Shown here: piece by piece, positions 47,313-56,440 of the stretch | Position numbering within the stretch: position 1 is the stretch's first letter | How the letters are laid out: every line of letters begins with the position of its first letter | From: Corynebacterium maris DSM 45190 | GTDB taxonomy: Bacteria; Actinomycetota; Actinomycetes; Mycobacteriales; Mycobacteriaceae | Assembly (NCBI RefSeq): GCF_000442645.1 | Contig: NC_021915.1 | Coordinates: forward strand, 1,488,001-1,552,000 | Length of the DNA: 64,000 nucleotides | Direction: 5' to 3' | Position numbers and translations under genes: made by a program | The notes under the pieces: model-generated | What the model saw: only the letters and a program-made list of their open reading frames with translations | Database searches by the model: none | Told to the model about the DNA's origin: nothing

Positions 47313-48212
47313 TCAACCATGTTCTATATCGCGATGAATCACATTGACGTCGATCTTGTCTTCCTCCCGGAGACGGCGGGCGATCTCTTCGGTCACCGCC
47401 ACTGAGCGATGGTGGCCGCCGGTGCAGCCCACGCCCACGGTGATGAAGTTTTTCCCTTCGTGCCGGTAACCGTCGAGCATCGAGTCAAGCATCGACATGA
47501 ATTTGTCGATGAACCCTTCCGTCGCCGGACGGCTGAGCACGTAGTCGGAGACAGGTTTGTCCACGCCCCGGAACCCCCGCAACTCCGGCTCCCAGTACGG
47601 GTTCGGCAAAAATCGCATGTCCACCACCAAGTCGGCGTCGCGTGGAGCCCCGTGTTTGAAGCCGAAGGACTGGAGAGTGACGTGTTGGCGGTCCGTGGCC
47701 ATCGTGCCGAAGCTGGCCTCAATCGCACGGCGGAGGTCGTGCACCGAGAGGTTGGATGTGTCCATGACGATGTCGGCGCGTTCCTTGACCGGCCCGGTGA
47801 CCTCGCGCTCACGCAGGATCCCCTGCTGCAACGTGTCGTCGCCCTGCAGCGGGTGGGTGCGTCGGACACTGTCGAAGCGACGGATGAGGACGTCGTCGCG
47901 CGCGTCCATGAACAGCACCGTCGGGGTCATCTTGCGCTCATCCAGTTCGGTCAGGGCCTCTTGCAGCGACCCGGGGAACATGCGGGAGCGCACGTCCGTG
48001 ACCACCGCGACTTTGTCCACCGGTGAATCATCTGCGGCGCACATCTCCAGCAGGTCCACGAGGATGCGTGGCGGAAGGTTGTGGGCGACGTAAAACCCCT
48101 TGTCCTCCATCACTTTGGCCGCGCTGCCAAGACCCCCGCCGGACATGCCGGTGATCAGAATGGGCGGTACGGAAAATCGCTGTTCTTCTCCCGAAAAGTT
48201 CGCGTCGGTCAT
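47313..48212 (-). CDS. rapZ: RapZ-family nucleotide-binding protein
   Basis: A 299-residue RapZ/YvcJ protein with an N-terminal P-loop-like domain and the C-terminal RapZ domain (ITVGVGCTGGHHRSVAVTEE). The Walker A loop reads GMSGGGLGSAAK: the usual GKS/GKT lysine is leucine, so nucleotide binding may be altered. The rest of the N-domain (EDKGFYVAHNLPP, VLFMDARDDVLIRRF) is intact. E. coli RapZ controls an RNA decay pathway; the actinobacterial role is unclear. ATG 48212 lies seven bases after TAGACT (48220-48225), suggesting a leaderless internal promoter. Confidence 0.92.
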   Translation of the reverse strand: MTDANFSGEEQRFSVPPILITGMSGGGLGSAAKVMEDKGFYVAHNLPPRILVDLLEMCAADDSPVDKVAVVTDVRSRMFPGSLQEALTELDERKMTPTVLFMDARDDVLIRRFDSVRRTHPLQGDDTLQQGILREREVTGPVKERADIVMDTSNLSVHDLRRAIEASFGTMATDRQHVTLQSFGFKHGAPRDADLVVDMRFLPNPYWEPELRGFRGVDKPVSDYVLSRPATEGFIDKFMSMLDSMLDGYRHEGKNFITVGVGCTGGHHRSVAVTEEIARRLREEDKIDVNVIHRDIEHG

Positions 48213-48258
48213 ACCCGTGAGTCTAGCCCGCGCACCGACTGCCCGCTGCGGCGCAGAG

Positions 48259-50310
48259 TCACTTCTTCACACGCAGGTGCTCGTAGACGGTCTGCGCCAG
48301 TTTCGGGCCGAATCCTCTGACGTCGGCGATCTGCTCCACGGTGGCCTCCCGGAGTTTTTTCACGGAGCCGAAGTGCTTGACCAGGTCGCTTCGCCGGGCG
48401 GGGCCGAGGCCGGGAATGCCGTCCAGCTGGCTGGCCCGCATCCGCTTGGAGCGCTGCTGGCGATGGTAATTGATGGCGAAGCGGTGCGCCTCGTCGCGAA
48501 TCTGCTGCAGCAGGTACAGGGCCTCGGAGTTGCGCGGCAGGATCACGGGCTCGTCATCACCCGGCAGCCAGACCTCCTCGAGTCGCTTCGCCAGGCCGAT
48601 CAAGGTGACGTCGATGACGCCGAGCTCATCGAAGACCGCTTGTGCGGCGGCTACCTGAGGGGCGCCGCCATCCACGATGAACAGCTGCGGCGGGTAGGCG
48701 AAGCGTCGGTTGTCGGTGGATTCGACCTCGACTTCTTCATCCTCGAACACGGTGTCGTCTTCGTCCGGGTGGGCGAGTTTGTCTTCGTGGTGCCGTTTGA
48801 AGCGGCGCCGGGTGATTTCCGCGATGGAGGCGACGTCGTCCGAATGCCCGTCGCCGGCCGCCTCCTTGATCCGGTAGCGGCGGTAATCCTGCTTCTTGGG
48901 CGTCCCGTCCTCGAAGACCACCAGCGAGGCGACCACGTCGGTGCCCTGGATGTGGGAGACGTCCGTGCACTCGACGCGCAGCGGCGCCTGATCCATGCCG
49001 AGCGCCTCCTGCAGTTGCTGTAGGGCGGCGGACCGGGCCGTCAGATCGCCCACCCGCTTCAATTTGTGCTGGTGCAGCGCTTCCTTGGCGTTACGCTGCA
49101 CCGTCTCCATCAGGGCGCGCTTGTCACCGCGCTGCGGCACACGTAGGTCGACGGCCGCGCCACGCAGTTCAGAGAGCACCGTGGTGACTTCCGCCGCTTC
49201 TTCGGGCATGGCCTGGACGAGGATTTCCCGCGGCACGACCTGCACGGTCTTGGGCTCGGTGCGGGAGAACTGATCCACCCCCCTGCGCCGGATCTGGGCG
49301 TCGTCCTCGGCGTCCTCGCTTTTCTCCCGCTCGACGGCGTCGCCGTAGAACTGCACGAGGAAATTTTGCATCAGGGCGGGCAGCGCGGGATCCGGTTGCC
49401 CCTCCTCCCCCATGTCGGGGCGGGCCTGGTCGCCCGCCTTTTCCACGACCCAGCCGCGCTGTCCGCGGATGCGTCCGCCGCGCACGTGGAAGATCTGCAC
49501 CGCCGCCTCGAGCTGGTCGGTGTCGAAGGCGATGAGGTCGGCGTCGGTGCCGTCGCCCAAGACCACGGCCTGTTGTTCCATGACTTTGTCTATCGCCTCG
49601 AGGTCGTCGCGTAGTTTGGCCGCGCGCTCGAACTCCAGGTTCTCGGCGGCCTGCAGCATGTCCCGGTTCAGCGACTTGACCACCTTGTCGGTGTTGCCGC
49701 CCATGAAAGAGACGAAGCCGTCGACGATCTCACGGTGCTCCTCGGGGCTGACGCGTCCCACGCACGGGGCGGAGCATTTGTCGATGTATCCCAGTAGGCA
49801 GGGCCGACCGAGGCTCTCGTGTCGGTTGTAGACGCCCTTGGTGCAGGTGCGCATGGGAAAGACCCGGATCAGCGAGTCAATGGTCTGCCGCACGGCCCAG
49901 GCGTGCGAATACGGCCCGAAGTAGCGCACGCCTTTGCGACGGGGGCCGCGGTAGAAGAACGCGCGCGGCACCTCCTCGCGGGTGGAGACCGCCAGCACCG
50001 GGTAAGTCTTGTCGTCGCGGTATTTGACGTTGAACCGGGGGTCGAAGCGCTTGATCCACGTGTATTCCAGCTGCAAGGCTTCCACTTCGCTGGCGACGAC
50101 GGTCCATTCGACGTCGGCGGCGGTGGTGACCATCTGCCGGGTGCGTGGATGTAGCTGCGTGAGGTCCTGGAAATAACTGCCCAGGCGCGAGCGCAGGTTC
50201 TTCGCTTTGCCTACGTAGATCACGCGGCGGTGCTCGTCCCGGAATTTGTAGACGCCCGGCTCCGTCGGGATGGATGACGGGGCCGGGCGGTAGGTGGTGG
50301 GGTCAGCCAT
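48259..50310 (-). CDS. uvrC: excinuclease ABC subunit C
   Basis: The dual-incision nuclease of nucleotide excision repair. The 683 residues contain GIY-YIG nuclease (GVYKFRD...VIYVGKAKNLRSRL, about 18-45), a cysteine-bearing segment (KCSAPCVGR), the UVR motif (AAKLRDDLEAIDKVME), the RNase H-like 5' nuclease (ECTDVSHIQGTD, LFIVDGGAPQV) and two helix-hairpin-helix motifs (IPGLGPARRSDLVKHFG, VRGFGPKLAQ). It is 46 bases upstream of rapZ. Confidence 0.97.
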   Translation of the reverse strand: MADPTTYRPAPSSIPTEPGVYKFRDEHRRVIYVGKAKNLRSRLGSYFQDLTQLHPRTRQMVTTAADVEWTVVASEVEALQLEYTWIKRFDPRFNVKYRDDKTYPVLAVSTREEVPRAFFYRGPRRKGVRYFGPYSHAWAVRQTIDSLIRVFPMRTCTKGVYNRHESLGRPCLLGYIDKCSAPCVGRVSPEEHREIVDGFVSFMGGNTDKVVKSLNRDMLQAAENLEFERAAKLRDDLEAIDKVMEQQAVVLGDGTDADLIAFDTDQLEAAVQIFHVRGGRIRGQRGWVVEKAGDQARPDMGEEGQPDPALPALMQNFLVQFYGDAVEREKSEDAEDDAQIRRRGVDQFSRTEPKTVQVVPREILVQAMPEEAAEVTTVLSELRGAAVDLRVPQRGDKRALMETVQRNAKEALHQHKLKRVGDLTARSAALQQLQEALGMDQAPLRVECTDVSHIQGTDVVASLVVFEDGTPKKQDYRRYRIKEAAGDGHSDDVASIAEITRRRFKRHHEDKLAHPDEDDTVFEDEEVEVESTDNRRFAYPPQLFIVDGGAPQVAAAQAVFDELGVIDVTLIGLAKRLEEVWLPGDDEPVILPRNSEALYLLQQIRDEAHRFAINYHRQQRSKRMRASQLDGIPGLGPARRSDLVKHFGSVKKLREATVEQIADVRGFGPKLAQTVYEHLRVKK

Positions 50311-50319
50311 GTGCTGGTG

Positions 50320-50877
50320 TTATTCCTTCGGCATGTACTTGGCTTCGAGTTCACGGAATTCGCGCACGGCCTTGACCGTGCTGGCGCCGTCCGCGGACTG
50401 CATGCCCCACAGCGGCACGTACTCGAACTCCGGCAGCTCCAGCCGGGCCATGCGCGCGCCCTCCGGGAAAGACAGTCCGTAGACGATCACCCAGGCGTAG
50501 AAGCGGGTGCCGATGATGTTGCGGACTTCCACGCCGTCGGCGTTGGCGCGCACCCGCGGGCGGTTCATGATGATCCACAAGAAAATCGAGATCACCAGCC
50601 CCACCCCGGGGAAGGCCCATTTGTCGAGCTGGGTGATCGTCGCACCCGTCCACTCGATGTCCAGGACGGCGCCGACGAAGATGTGGATCGCCATCACCAC
50701 GATGACGGCCACGATCGACAGGTTGCGCAGGAACTTCGAACGCGCCTCGAATTCCCAGGGTTTGTCGGTCACCACGGCGTACGGGTCCGCCGCGTTCAGC
50801 AGCGCGATCTCCTCGTCGCTCAGACGTCGTTGCGCGGTGTCCCGCCGGGGCTGCCCGGTCTGCTCAGCCAATGTCAC
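50320..50877 (-). CDS. PH domain-containing membrane protein
   Basis: 185 residues: a soluble N-terminus, two membrane helices (about 52-72 and 88-103) and a C-terminal bacterial PH-type beta domain (RVRANADGVEVRNIIGTRFYAWVIVYGLSFP). This is the layout of actinobacterial small PH (bPH6-like) proteins, and it is at the cg1796 position between ribH and uvrC. Function unknown. GTG 50877 is preceded by GAGGAGA. Confidence 0.85.
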   Translation of the reverse strand: MTLAEQTGQPRRDTAQRRLSDEEIALLNAADPYAVVTDKPWEFEARSKFLRNLSIVAVIVVMAIHIFVGAVLDIEWTGATITQLDKWAFPGVGLVISIFLWIIMNRPRVRANADGVEVRNIIGTRFYAWVIVYGLSFPEGARMARLELPEFEYVPLWGMQSADGASTVKAVREFRELEAKYMPKE

Positions 50878-50902
50878 ACTCTCCTCGCTTATCCGTAGCA
50901 GT

Positions 50903-51376
50903 CTACTCGTCGCGCAACTGGCGCAAAGTCAGCGCGGTGGACAGCGCCGCGATCATGGACTCGGCGCCCTTGTCCTCGACGGAGCCTTCCGCGCCGGAAC
51001 GTTCGACGGCCTGTTCGTGGGTCAGGGTCGTCAGCACGCCGTTGCCCACGGGGGTGGATTCGTCGAGGGCGATGCGGGTCAGTCCCGCGGTGACGGAATC
51101 GCAGACGTAATCGAAGTGCGGGGTGCCTCCCTTGATGACGCAGCCGAGCGCGACGACCGCGTCGTAGCGCCGGGCGGCTTCCTGGACGACGACCGGCAGT
51201 TCGAGTGCGCCGACGACACGGAATTCAGCGACCTGGGCGCCCGCGGCGCGGCCGGTGGACACGGCCCGTTCGTGCAGGACGTCGCAAATGTCGGCGTTCC
51301 AGGTGGCGGTGACGACGGCGACGCGCAGTCCGGTGGCGTCGACCTTCTCGATCTGGGGCAGGCCTTCCTTGCTCAT
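50903..51376 (-). CDS. ribH: 6,7-dimethyl-8-ribityllumazine synthase
   Basis: A 157-residue lumazine synthase: condenses the ribityl pyrimidine with dihydroxybutanone phosphate. Motifs are VVTATWNADI, RVVGALELPVV, ALGCVIKGGTPHFDYVC (with the catalytic His) and PVGNGVLTTLTHEQA. GAGGAGACC precedes ATG 51376. Last of the rib genes. Confidence 0.96.
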   Translation of the reverse strand: MSKEGLPQIEKVDATGLRVAVVTATWNADICDVLHERAVSTGRAAGAQVAEFRVVGALELPVVVQEAARRYDAVVALGCVIKGGTPHFDYVCDSVTAGLTRIALDESTPVGNGVLTTLTHEQAVERSGAEGSVEDKGAESMIAALSTALTLRQLRDE

Positions 51377-51395
51377 GGTCTCCTCGTTTACAGGC

Positions 51396-52667
51396 TTAGG
51401 TGATGGGGTGCTCGGCGTCGTAGGCGGCGACCGCGGGCAGCACGTGCCCCATGCGGTCGCGCTTGGTGCGCAGGTAGTCGATGTTATCGGGGTTCGGGGT
51501 GATGTCCAGTGCCTGGTGGCCGACCGGTTCCGGGCCGAACCCCGTCAGGGAGTGATGCTTGTGGGGGTTGTTGGTCAGCAGCGTGAACGAGGCGATGCCG
51601 AGCTCACGCAGAATCTGGCCGGCGACGGAGAAGTCCCGGGCGTCCGCCGGCAGCCCCTGCTCGAGGTTCGCGTCGACGGTGTCCAGCCCCGCGTCCTGCA
51701 GCCGGTAGGCGTGCAGCTTATTCAGCAACCCGATGCCACGCCCCTCGTGTCCGCGCAGGTAGACGATGACGCCGCGGCCAGCCTCCTGAATGTTCTCCAT
51801 GGAGGTCTGCAGCTGCTCGCCGCAGTCGCAGCGGTGGGAGGCGAAGACGTCGCCGGTGAGACATTCCGAGTGCACGCGCACGAGCACGTCCTCGGCGCCG
51901 CGCAGCTGCTTCGGGTCTCCGGCGACGAGCGCCACGTGCTCGAAGCCGGTGACTGTGTCGCGGACCCCGTAGGCGGAGAACACGCCGGAGGCGGTCGGCA
52001 GCCGGGTCGGCTGGGCCAATTCGATCTGGCTTTCGTTGTGGCGGCGCCAGTCGATGAGCTGCTCGATGGAGATCATCGCCAGATCGTGGCGGTCGGCGAA
52101 CTCGCGCAGCTCCGGGCCGCGGGCCATGTCCGTCGGATCCTGTTCGGAGACGATCTCGCACAGCGCCCCTGCGGGGGCGCGCCCGGCCAGGACGGCGAGG
52201 TCGACGCTGGCCTCGGTGTGACCGTCCCGGACGAGCACGCCGCCGGGGCGGGCGCGCAGCGGAACGACGTGGCCGGGGCGGGTGAAGTCCTCCCGGCCGC
52301 GGGCCGGGTCGGCGAGGCGCTGGATGGTTTCCGAACGGTCGGCGGCGGAGATGCCGGTCGTTCCGGTCGCGGCGTCCACGGTGACGGTGTAGGCGGTCTG
52401 CCGGGCGTCCTGGTTGCGCGCGACCATGGGGGGAAGACCCAGCCGGTCGGCGTCGGACTCCGTCATGGCCACACAGATGTAGCCGGAGGTGTAGCGCACC
52501 ATGAAGGCCACCAGCTCGGGCGTGGCGAGGTCGGCGGCGAAGATGAGGTCGCCTTCGTTTTCTCGGTCCTCGTTGTCCACGACGACGACGGCCTTGCCCG
52601 CGGCGACGTCGGAGATGGCGCGTTCGACCGTATCGAGCCGGATCTGACCGGAATTCTGCTGCGTCAT
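51396..52667 (-). CDS. ribA: bifunctional DHBP synthase/GTP cyclohydrolase II
   Basis: A 423-residue fusion (ribBA type) that makes both riboflavin precursors. Residues ~8-210 are DHBP synthase (VVVVDNEDRENEGDLIFAA, the Mg2+ site; RPGGVLVRDGHTEASVDL). Residues ~215-420 are GTP cyclohydrolase II, with zinc cysteines in ECLTGDVFASHRCDCG and LRGHEGRGIGL. It lies between ribE and ribH with short gaps. Confidence 0.96.
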   Translation of the reverse strand: MTQQNSGQIRLDTVERAISDVAAGKAVVVVDNEDRENEGDLIFAADLATPELVAFMVRYTSGYICVAMTESDADRLGLPPMVARNQDARQTAYTVTVDAATGTTGISAADRSETIQRLADPARGREDFTRPGHVVPLRARPGGVLVRDGHTEASVDLAVLAGRAPAGALCEIVSEQDPTDMARGPELREFADRHDLAMISIEQLIDWRRHNESQIELAQPTRLPTASGVFSAYGVRDTVTGFEHVALVAGDPKQLRGAEDVLVRVHSECLTGDVFASHRCDCGEQLQTSMENIQEAGRGVIVYLRGHEGRGIGLLNKLHAYRLQDAGLDTVDANLEQGLPADARDFSVAGQILRELGIASFTLLTNNPHKHHSLTGFGPEPVGHQALDITPNPDNIDYLRTKRDRMGHVLPAVAAYDAEHPIT

Positions 52668-52678
52668 GCCCGTTAACC

Positions 52679-53296
52679 TTAGTCTGTGGCCCGTCCGTCC
52701 CCGCCGACGGGATCGCCCAGCAGTTTTTCCACGTACTTCGCCAGCACATCCACCTCCAGATTCACCGGGTCCCCCACGGCCAATTCGCCGTGGATCGTCT
52801 CTGCCAGCGTCGTCGGGATCAACGACACCTCGAACCAGCCCTCCCCCAGGTTCGCCACCGTCAAGGAGGTGCCGCTGACGGCGATGGATCCTTTGTCCAC
52901 CACGTAGCGGGCGAGGTCCGCGGGCAGACTGAAGCGCAGCACGTCCCAGTGTTCTGACGTGGTGCGCGACAACAGCGTGGCCGTGCCGTCCACGTGGCCT
53001 TGCATGATGTGGCCGCCGAGCCGGGCGCCGACGGCCAGCGCGCGTTCCAGGTTCACCTTCGCCCCGACCGCCAGGCGCGACAGGGCGGTGTGGGTGAGCG
53101 TCTGGCGCATCACGTCGGCGGTGAACGCGTCGTCGGCCATGTCTGCGACGGTCAGGCAGACGCCGTCGACGGCGATGGAGTCGCCGTGCGAGGCGTCGGT
53201 GAGCACGACGGGTGCCTCGATGGTCAGGCGGATCGCGTCGCCCTGTTCTTCGACGGCGGTGACGGCGCCGAGTTCTTCCACTAGTCCGGTGAACAT
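52679..53296 (-). CDS. ribE: riboflavin synthase alpha subunit
   Basis: 205 residues in two related barrel domains: MFTGLVEELG, SIAVDGVCLTV and GGHIMQGHVDG in the first; SIAVSGTSLTV and IPTTLAETIHG in the second. It dismutates lumazine to riboflavin (ribC in C. glutamicum naming). ATG 53296 shares its A with the ribD stop (TGATG) and has AAAGGA upstream. An apparent longer frame into ribD is spurious. Confidence 0.96.
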   Translation of the reverse strand: MFTGLVEELGAVTAVEEQGDAIRLTIEAPVVLTDASHGDSIAVDGVCLTVADMADDAFTADVMRQTLTHTALSRLAVGAKVNLERALAVGARLGGHIMQGHVDGTATLLSRTTSEHWDVLRFSLPADLARYVVDKGSIAVSGTSLTVANLGEGWFEVSLIPTTLAETIHGELAVGDPVNLEVDVLAKYVEKLLGDPVGGDGRATD

Positions 53297-54288
53297 CAGG
53301 GATGGTCCTTTCGGGTCATGTTCAATAAGACGTCCGCGCCGAGCGTGGTCACGTCGACGAGGTCGAAACGACGGGCGTCGGCGAGGGTGCCGACGCCCGC
53401 CCCGGCGAGCACTCCCCGCCCGTCGCCCAACAGCAGGGGGGCGACGTAGGCGCGCACCGCGTCCACGAGGCCGGCGGTGACGGCGCCGGCCGCGAGCCCG
53501 GCGCCGCCTTCGATGAGCACGTCGCGGGCGCCGGTGTCCCACAGGTGTGTCAGCGCGTCGTCGAGGCTCGGGTACTGCTCGTAGCCCAGCCGCACCAGGT
53601 TGGCGGCCGCGCCGGTGATGTTCCGGGCGCCGATCACCACCCGCCGGGGTTGTTGGTCGAAGAGTTCGCCGTCGCTGGTGCGCGCGGTCAGCGACGGATC
53701 ATCCGCCAGGGCGGTGCCCGTGCCGATGATGATGGCGTCGCGCGTGCGTCGGTCGCGGTGCACGTCACGGCGGGCCGCCGCGGACGTGATCCACTGGCTG
53801 GTGCCGTCCACGGCGGCGGTGAACCCGTCGAGCGTCTGGGCGAATTTCAGGGTCACGTGCGGGCGTCCGAGCCGCACCGCCGCCAGCCAGGGTTCCAGGG
53901 CCGCCGCCCGGCCGGTGATCGGGCCGACGGCCACGCCCTGCTCGGCGAGCCACTGCGCTCCCCCGGAGGCGTCCGGGTTGGGGTCGGCGTGGACGTAGCG
54001 GACTTCCGCGACGCCCGCGGCCAGCAGGGCGTGGGAGCAGGGTCCGGTCCGGCCGGTGTGGTTGCAGGGTTCCAGCGTGACCACGGCGGTGCCGCCGCGG
54101 GCGTCGTCGCCGGCCTGGCGCAGCGCCACGATCTCCGCGTGTTCGCCGCCGGCGGGCCGGGTCGCGCCGACGCCGACGAGACGGCCGTCGGCGCTGACGA
54201 TCGCCGCGCCGACGGGCGGGTTCGGGCTGGTGGTGCCGCGGGCGTCGTCGCCGGCGGCGACGGCCGCGGCGAGGGCTTCGGCGTACAT
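53296..54288 (-). CDS. ribD: bifunctional deaminase/reductase RibD
   Basis: 330 residues. The N-terminal deaminase (about 1-145) has zinc ligands in GGEHAEIVAL and LEPCNHTGRTGPC. The C-terminal reductase (about 146-330) has KFAQTLDGFTA and LIEGGAGLAAG. It performs steps two and three of the pyrimidine branch. ATG 54288 directly abuts the rpe stop. ribG in C. glutamicum naming. Confidence 0.96.
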   Translation of the reverse strand: MYAEALAAAVAAGDDARGTTSPNPPVGAAIVSADGRLVGVGATRPAGGEHAEIVALRQAGDDARGGTAVVTLEPCNHTGRTGPCSHALLAAGVAEVRYVHADPNPDASGGAQWLAEQGVAVGPITGRAAALEPWLAAVRLGRPHVTLKFAQTLDGFTAAVDGTSQWITSAAARRDVHRDRRTRDAIIIGTGTALADDPSLTARTSDGELFDQQPRRVVIGARNITGAAANLVRLGYEQYPSLDDALTHLWDTGARDVLIEGGAGLAAGAVTAGLVDAVRAYVAPLLLGDGRGVLAGAGVGTLADARRFDLVDVTTLGADVLLNMTRKDHP

Positions 54289-54945
54289 CTAGACGCTGGC
54301 CGCCGCGCGGAGCTCCTCCACCGCGGCGGACGGGTCGCCGGCCTTGTACACCGCGGAGCCGGCGACGAAGGCGTCGACGCCGGCCGCGGCGGCCTGGCCG
54401 ATGGTCTCCAGGTTGATGCCGCCGTCGATCTCGATGACAACGTCCAACCCCTCCGCGTCGATGCGCTCCCGCAACACGCGCACCTTGTCCAACATCTCCG
54501 GCATGAAGGACTGCCCGCCGAAGCCGGGCTCGACGCTCATCACCAGCACTTCGTCGAACTCCGCCAGGTCATCCAAGTAAGGCTCGATCGGGGTGCCCGG
54601 CTTGACGCAGAACCCGGCCTTGACGCCCTTGCCGCGCAGACTCCGGGCCAGGCCGACGTGATCGTCGACGGCCTCGACGTGGAAGATGATCGTGTCCGCC
54701 CCCGCGTCGATGTAGCGCTCGACCCACTTCTCCGGCTCCTCGATCATCAGGTGCACGTCGAGCTCCAGGTCAGTGAGCTTGTCGACGGCGGCCGTGACGT
54801 CCGGGCCGAAGGAGAGGTTCGGCACGAAATGGCCGTCCATGATGTCCACGTGAACCCAGTCCGCGTTCGCGATGGCGGCGATTTCCTCGCCGAGTCGGCC
54901 GAAGTCGGCGTTGAGGATGGACGGGGCGATTTTAGGTGATGACAT
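54289..54945 (-). CDS. rpe: ribulose-phosphate 3-epimerase
   Basis: A 218-residue TIM barrel with IAPSILNADFGRLGEE, VHVDIMDGHFVPNLSFG (metal-binding His/Asp), VLVMSVEPGFGGQSF and EIDGGIN. It interconverts ribulose 5-P and xylulose 5-P. Joined to the rib genes without a gap, it links precursor supply (ribulose 5-P) with riboflavin synthesis. Confidence 0.97.
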   Translation of the reverse strand: MSSPKIAPSILNADFGRLGEEIAAIANADWVHVDIMDGHFVPNLSFGPDVTAAVDKLTDLELDVHLMIEEPEKWVERYIDAGADTIIFHVEAVDDHVGLARSLRGKGVKAGFCVKPGTPIEPYLDDLAEFDEVLVMSVEPGFGGQSFMPEMLDKVRVLRERIDAEGLDVVIEIDGGINLETIGQAAAAGVDAFVAGSAVYKAGDPSAAVEELRAAASV

Positions 54946-54955
54946 ACCGATTACC

Positions 54956-56440
54956 TTACCTGCGCAGGACCGCGAAAAACATGGCGTCGGTGCCGTGGCG
55001 GTGCGGCCACATCTGCACGCTCTTGTCCTCGCCGACGTCGCTCATGCCGGGCACCAGTCCGTGCGCGTCGAGCTCCGTCGCTCCCAACTCGGCCACGGCC
55101 TTGTCCACCACGGCGCGGGTCTCGCGCAGATCCGGCGAACACGTGGAGTAGACGACCACACCACCCGGGCGCACGAGCCGCAACGCCGAGGACAGCAGCT
55201 CGTACTGCAAGACGTTGAGTCCCGGCACGTCCGTCTCGTCCTTGCGCCACCGCGCCTCCGCCCGGCGGCGCAGCGCCCCCAGGCCGGTGCACGGGGCGTC
55301 GACGAGCACTCGGTCGTAGCCCGGCTCCAACCCGGGGTCGCGGCCGTCGGCGGTGTGCACGGTGACCGGCAGATCGCCCACGGCCCGCCGGATCAGCTCC
55401 GCGCGGTGATCCGAGATTTCCACGGCGTCGACCCGGGCGCCGTCGATGCGCGCCAACGCGCCCATGAGCGCGGCCTTGCCGCCCGGGCCCGCGCACAGGT
55501 CCAGCCATCGGCCGGCGTCTTCGCCCTCGACGGGCGCCTCCGCCGCCGCGCGGGCGATCAGCTGCGACCCCTCGTCCTGCACCGTGGCCAGACCATCCTT
55601 CACCGGCTCCACGTTCGCCGGGTTGCCGGACTCCAAGTACACGGCGTACGGCGAATACGTGCCTTCCTCGCCGCCGGTGATCAGCGCGAGTTCCTCCGCC
55701 GTCATCTCGCCGGGACGCGCCGCCAAATGCACGATGGGCCGCTCGGAATCGGCTGCCAACGCCTCCTCCAGTTCCCCGAGCCCCAACACCCGGGAGAACG
55801 ACTCCGCGATCCAGCGCGGATGGGCGGTGCGGAAAGCGATGGCGTCGATCTCCCCGGTCGGCGTCAACTTCTCGATCCACTTCGCCGCCGGCGTGCGCGT
55901 TACAGTGCGCATGATCGCGTTGGCGAAGCCCTTGGCCTTGACGTGGCCGGTGGATTCCACGAGCCGCACGGTCGTGTCGACCGCCGCGTGGTCGTCGACA
56001 CGCGTGTACAACAGCTGGTAGACGCCCAGCCGAAGCGCGTCGAGCACCTCCGGGGCGATCTGCTCCAGCGGACGGCTCGAGCACTCCTGGATCACCGTGT
56101 CCAACACCCCGAGGGTACGCAGAGTGCCGTAGGTCAGCTCCGTGGCGAACGCCGCGTCCCGACCGGAGATCTTCCGGTCCTTGAGCAGCTTCGGCAGCGT
56201 CAGGTTCGCGAACGCGTCGTCCTCGTTGACCCGGCGCAGCACGTCAAAGGCCACGACCCGGGGTTTATCCACGCCCGTGTCCTTACGCTCCACCGGGCGC
56301 CGGTCCTGCTGCTGCGGCCCCTTCGACCGCTGCCGCCCTCCGCCCTGCCGGGCGCGCCGGGGCGGGCGCGCAGACTTCTTCGGGGCGCCGCCACGATTGC
56401 TGTCGCCGCCGGCGCTACGCGACCGGAATCCCCCACTCAT
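54956..56440 (-). CDS. rsmB: 16S rRNA m5C967 methyltransferase RsmB (Fmu)
   Basis: 494 residues: a basic disordered N-terminus (about 1-55), a NusB-like RNA-binding domain (about 60-200) and a SAM methyltransferase domain with DLCAGPGGKAALM, VLVDAPCTGLG (catalytic Cys loop) and VVYSTCSPD (nucleophile region). ATG 56440 overlaps the fmt stop as ATGA, which fixes the start over a longer frame. Confidence 0.94.
   Translation of the reverse strand: MSGGFRSRSAGGDSNRGGAPKKSARPPRRARQGGGRQRSKGPQQQDRRPVERKDTGVDKPRVVAFDVLRRVNEDDAFANLTLPKLLKDRKISGRDAAFATELTYGTLRTLGVLDTVIQECSSRPLEQIAPEVLDALRLGVYQLLYTRVDDHAAVDTTVRLVESTGHVKAKGFANAIMRTVTRTPAAKWIEKLTPTGEIDAIAFRTAHPRWIAESFSRVLGLGELEEALAADSERPIVHLAARPGEMTAEELALITGGEEGTYSPYAVYLESGNPANVEPVKDGLATVQDEGSQLIARAAAEAPVEGEDAGRWLDLCAGPGGKAALMGALARIDGARVDAVEISDHRAELIRRAVGDLPVTVHTADGRDPGLEPGYDRVLVDAPCTGLGALRRRAEARWRKDETDVPGLNVLQYELLSSALRLVRPGGVVVYSTCSPDLRETRAVVDKAVAELGATELDAHGLVPGMSDVGEDKSVQMWPHRHGTDAMFFAVLRR

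Noticed and set aside
54940..54960. FMN riboswitch before the riboflavin genes
   Set aside because: rpe-ribD-ribE run with zero to few intergenic bases, leaving no room for an RFN element.
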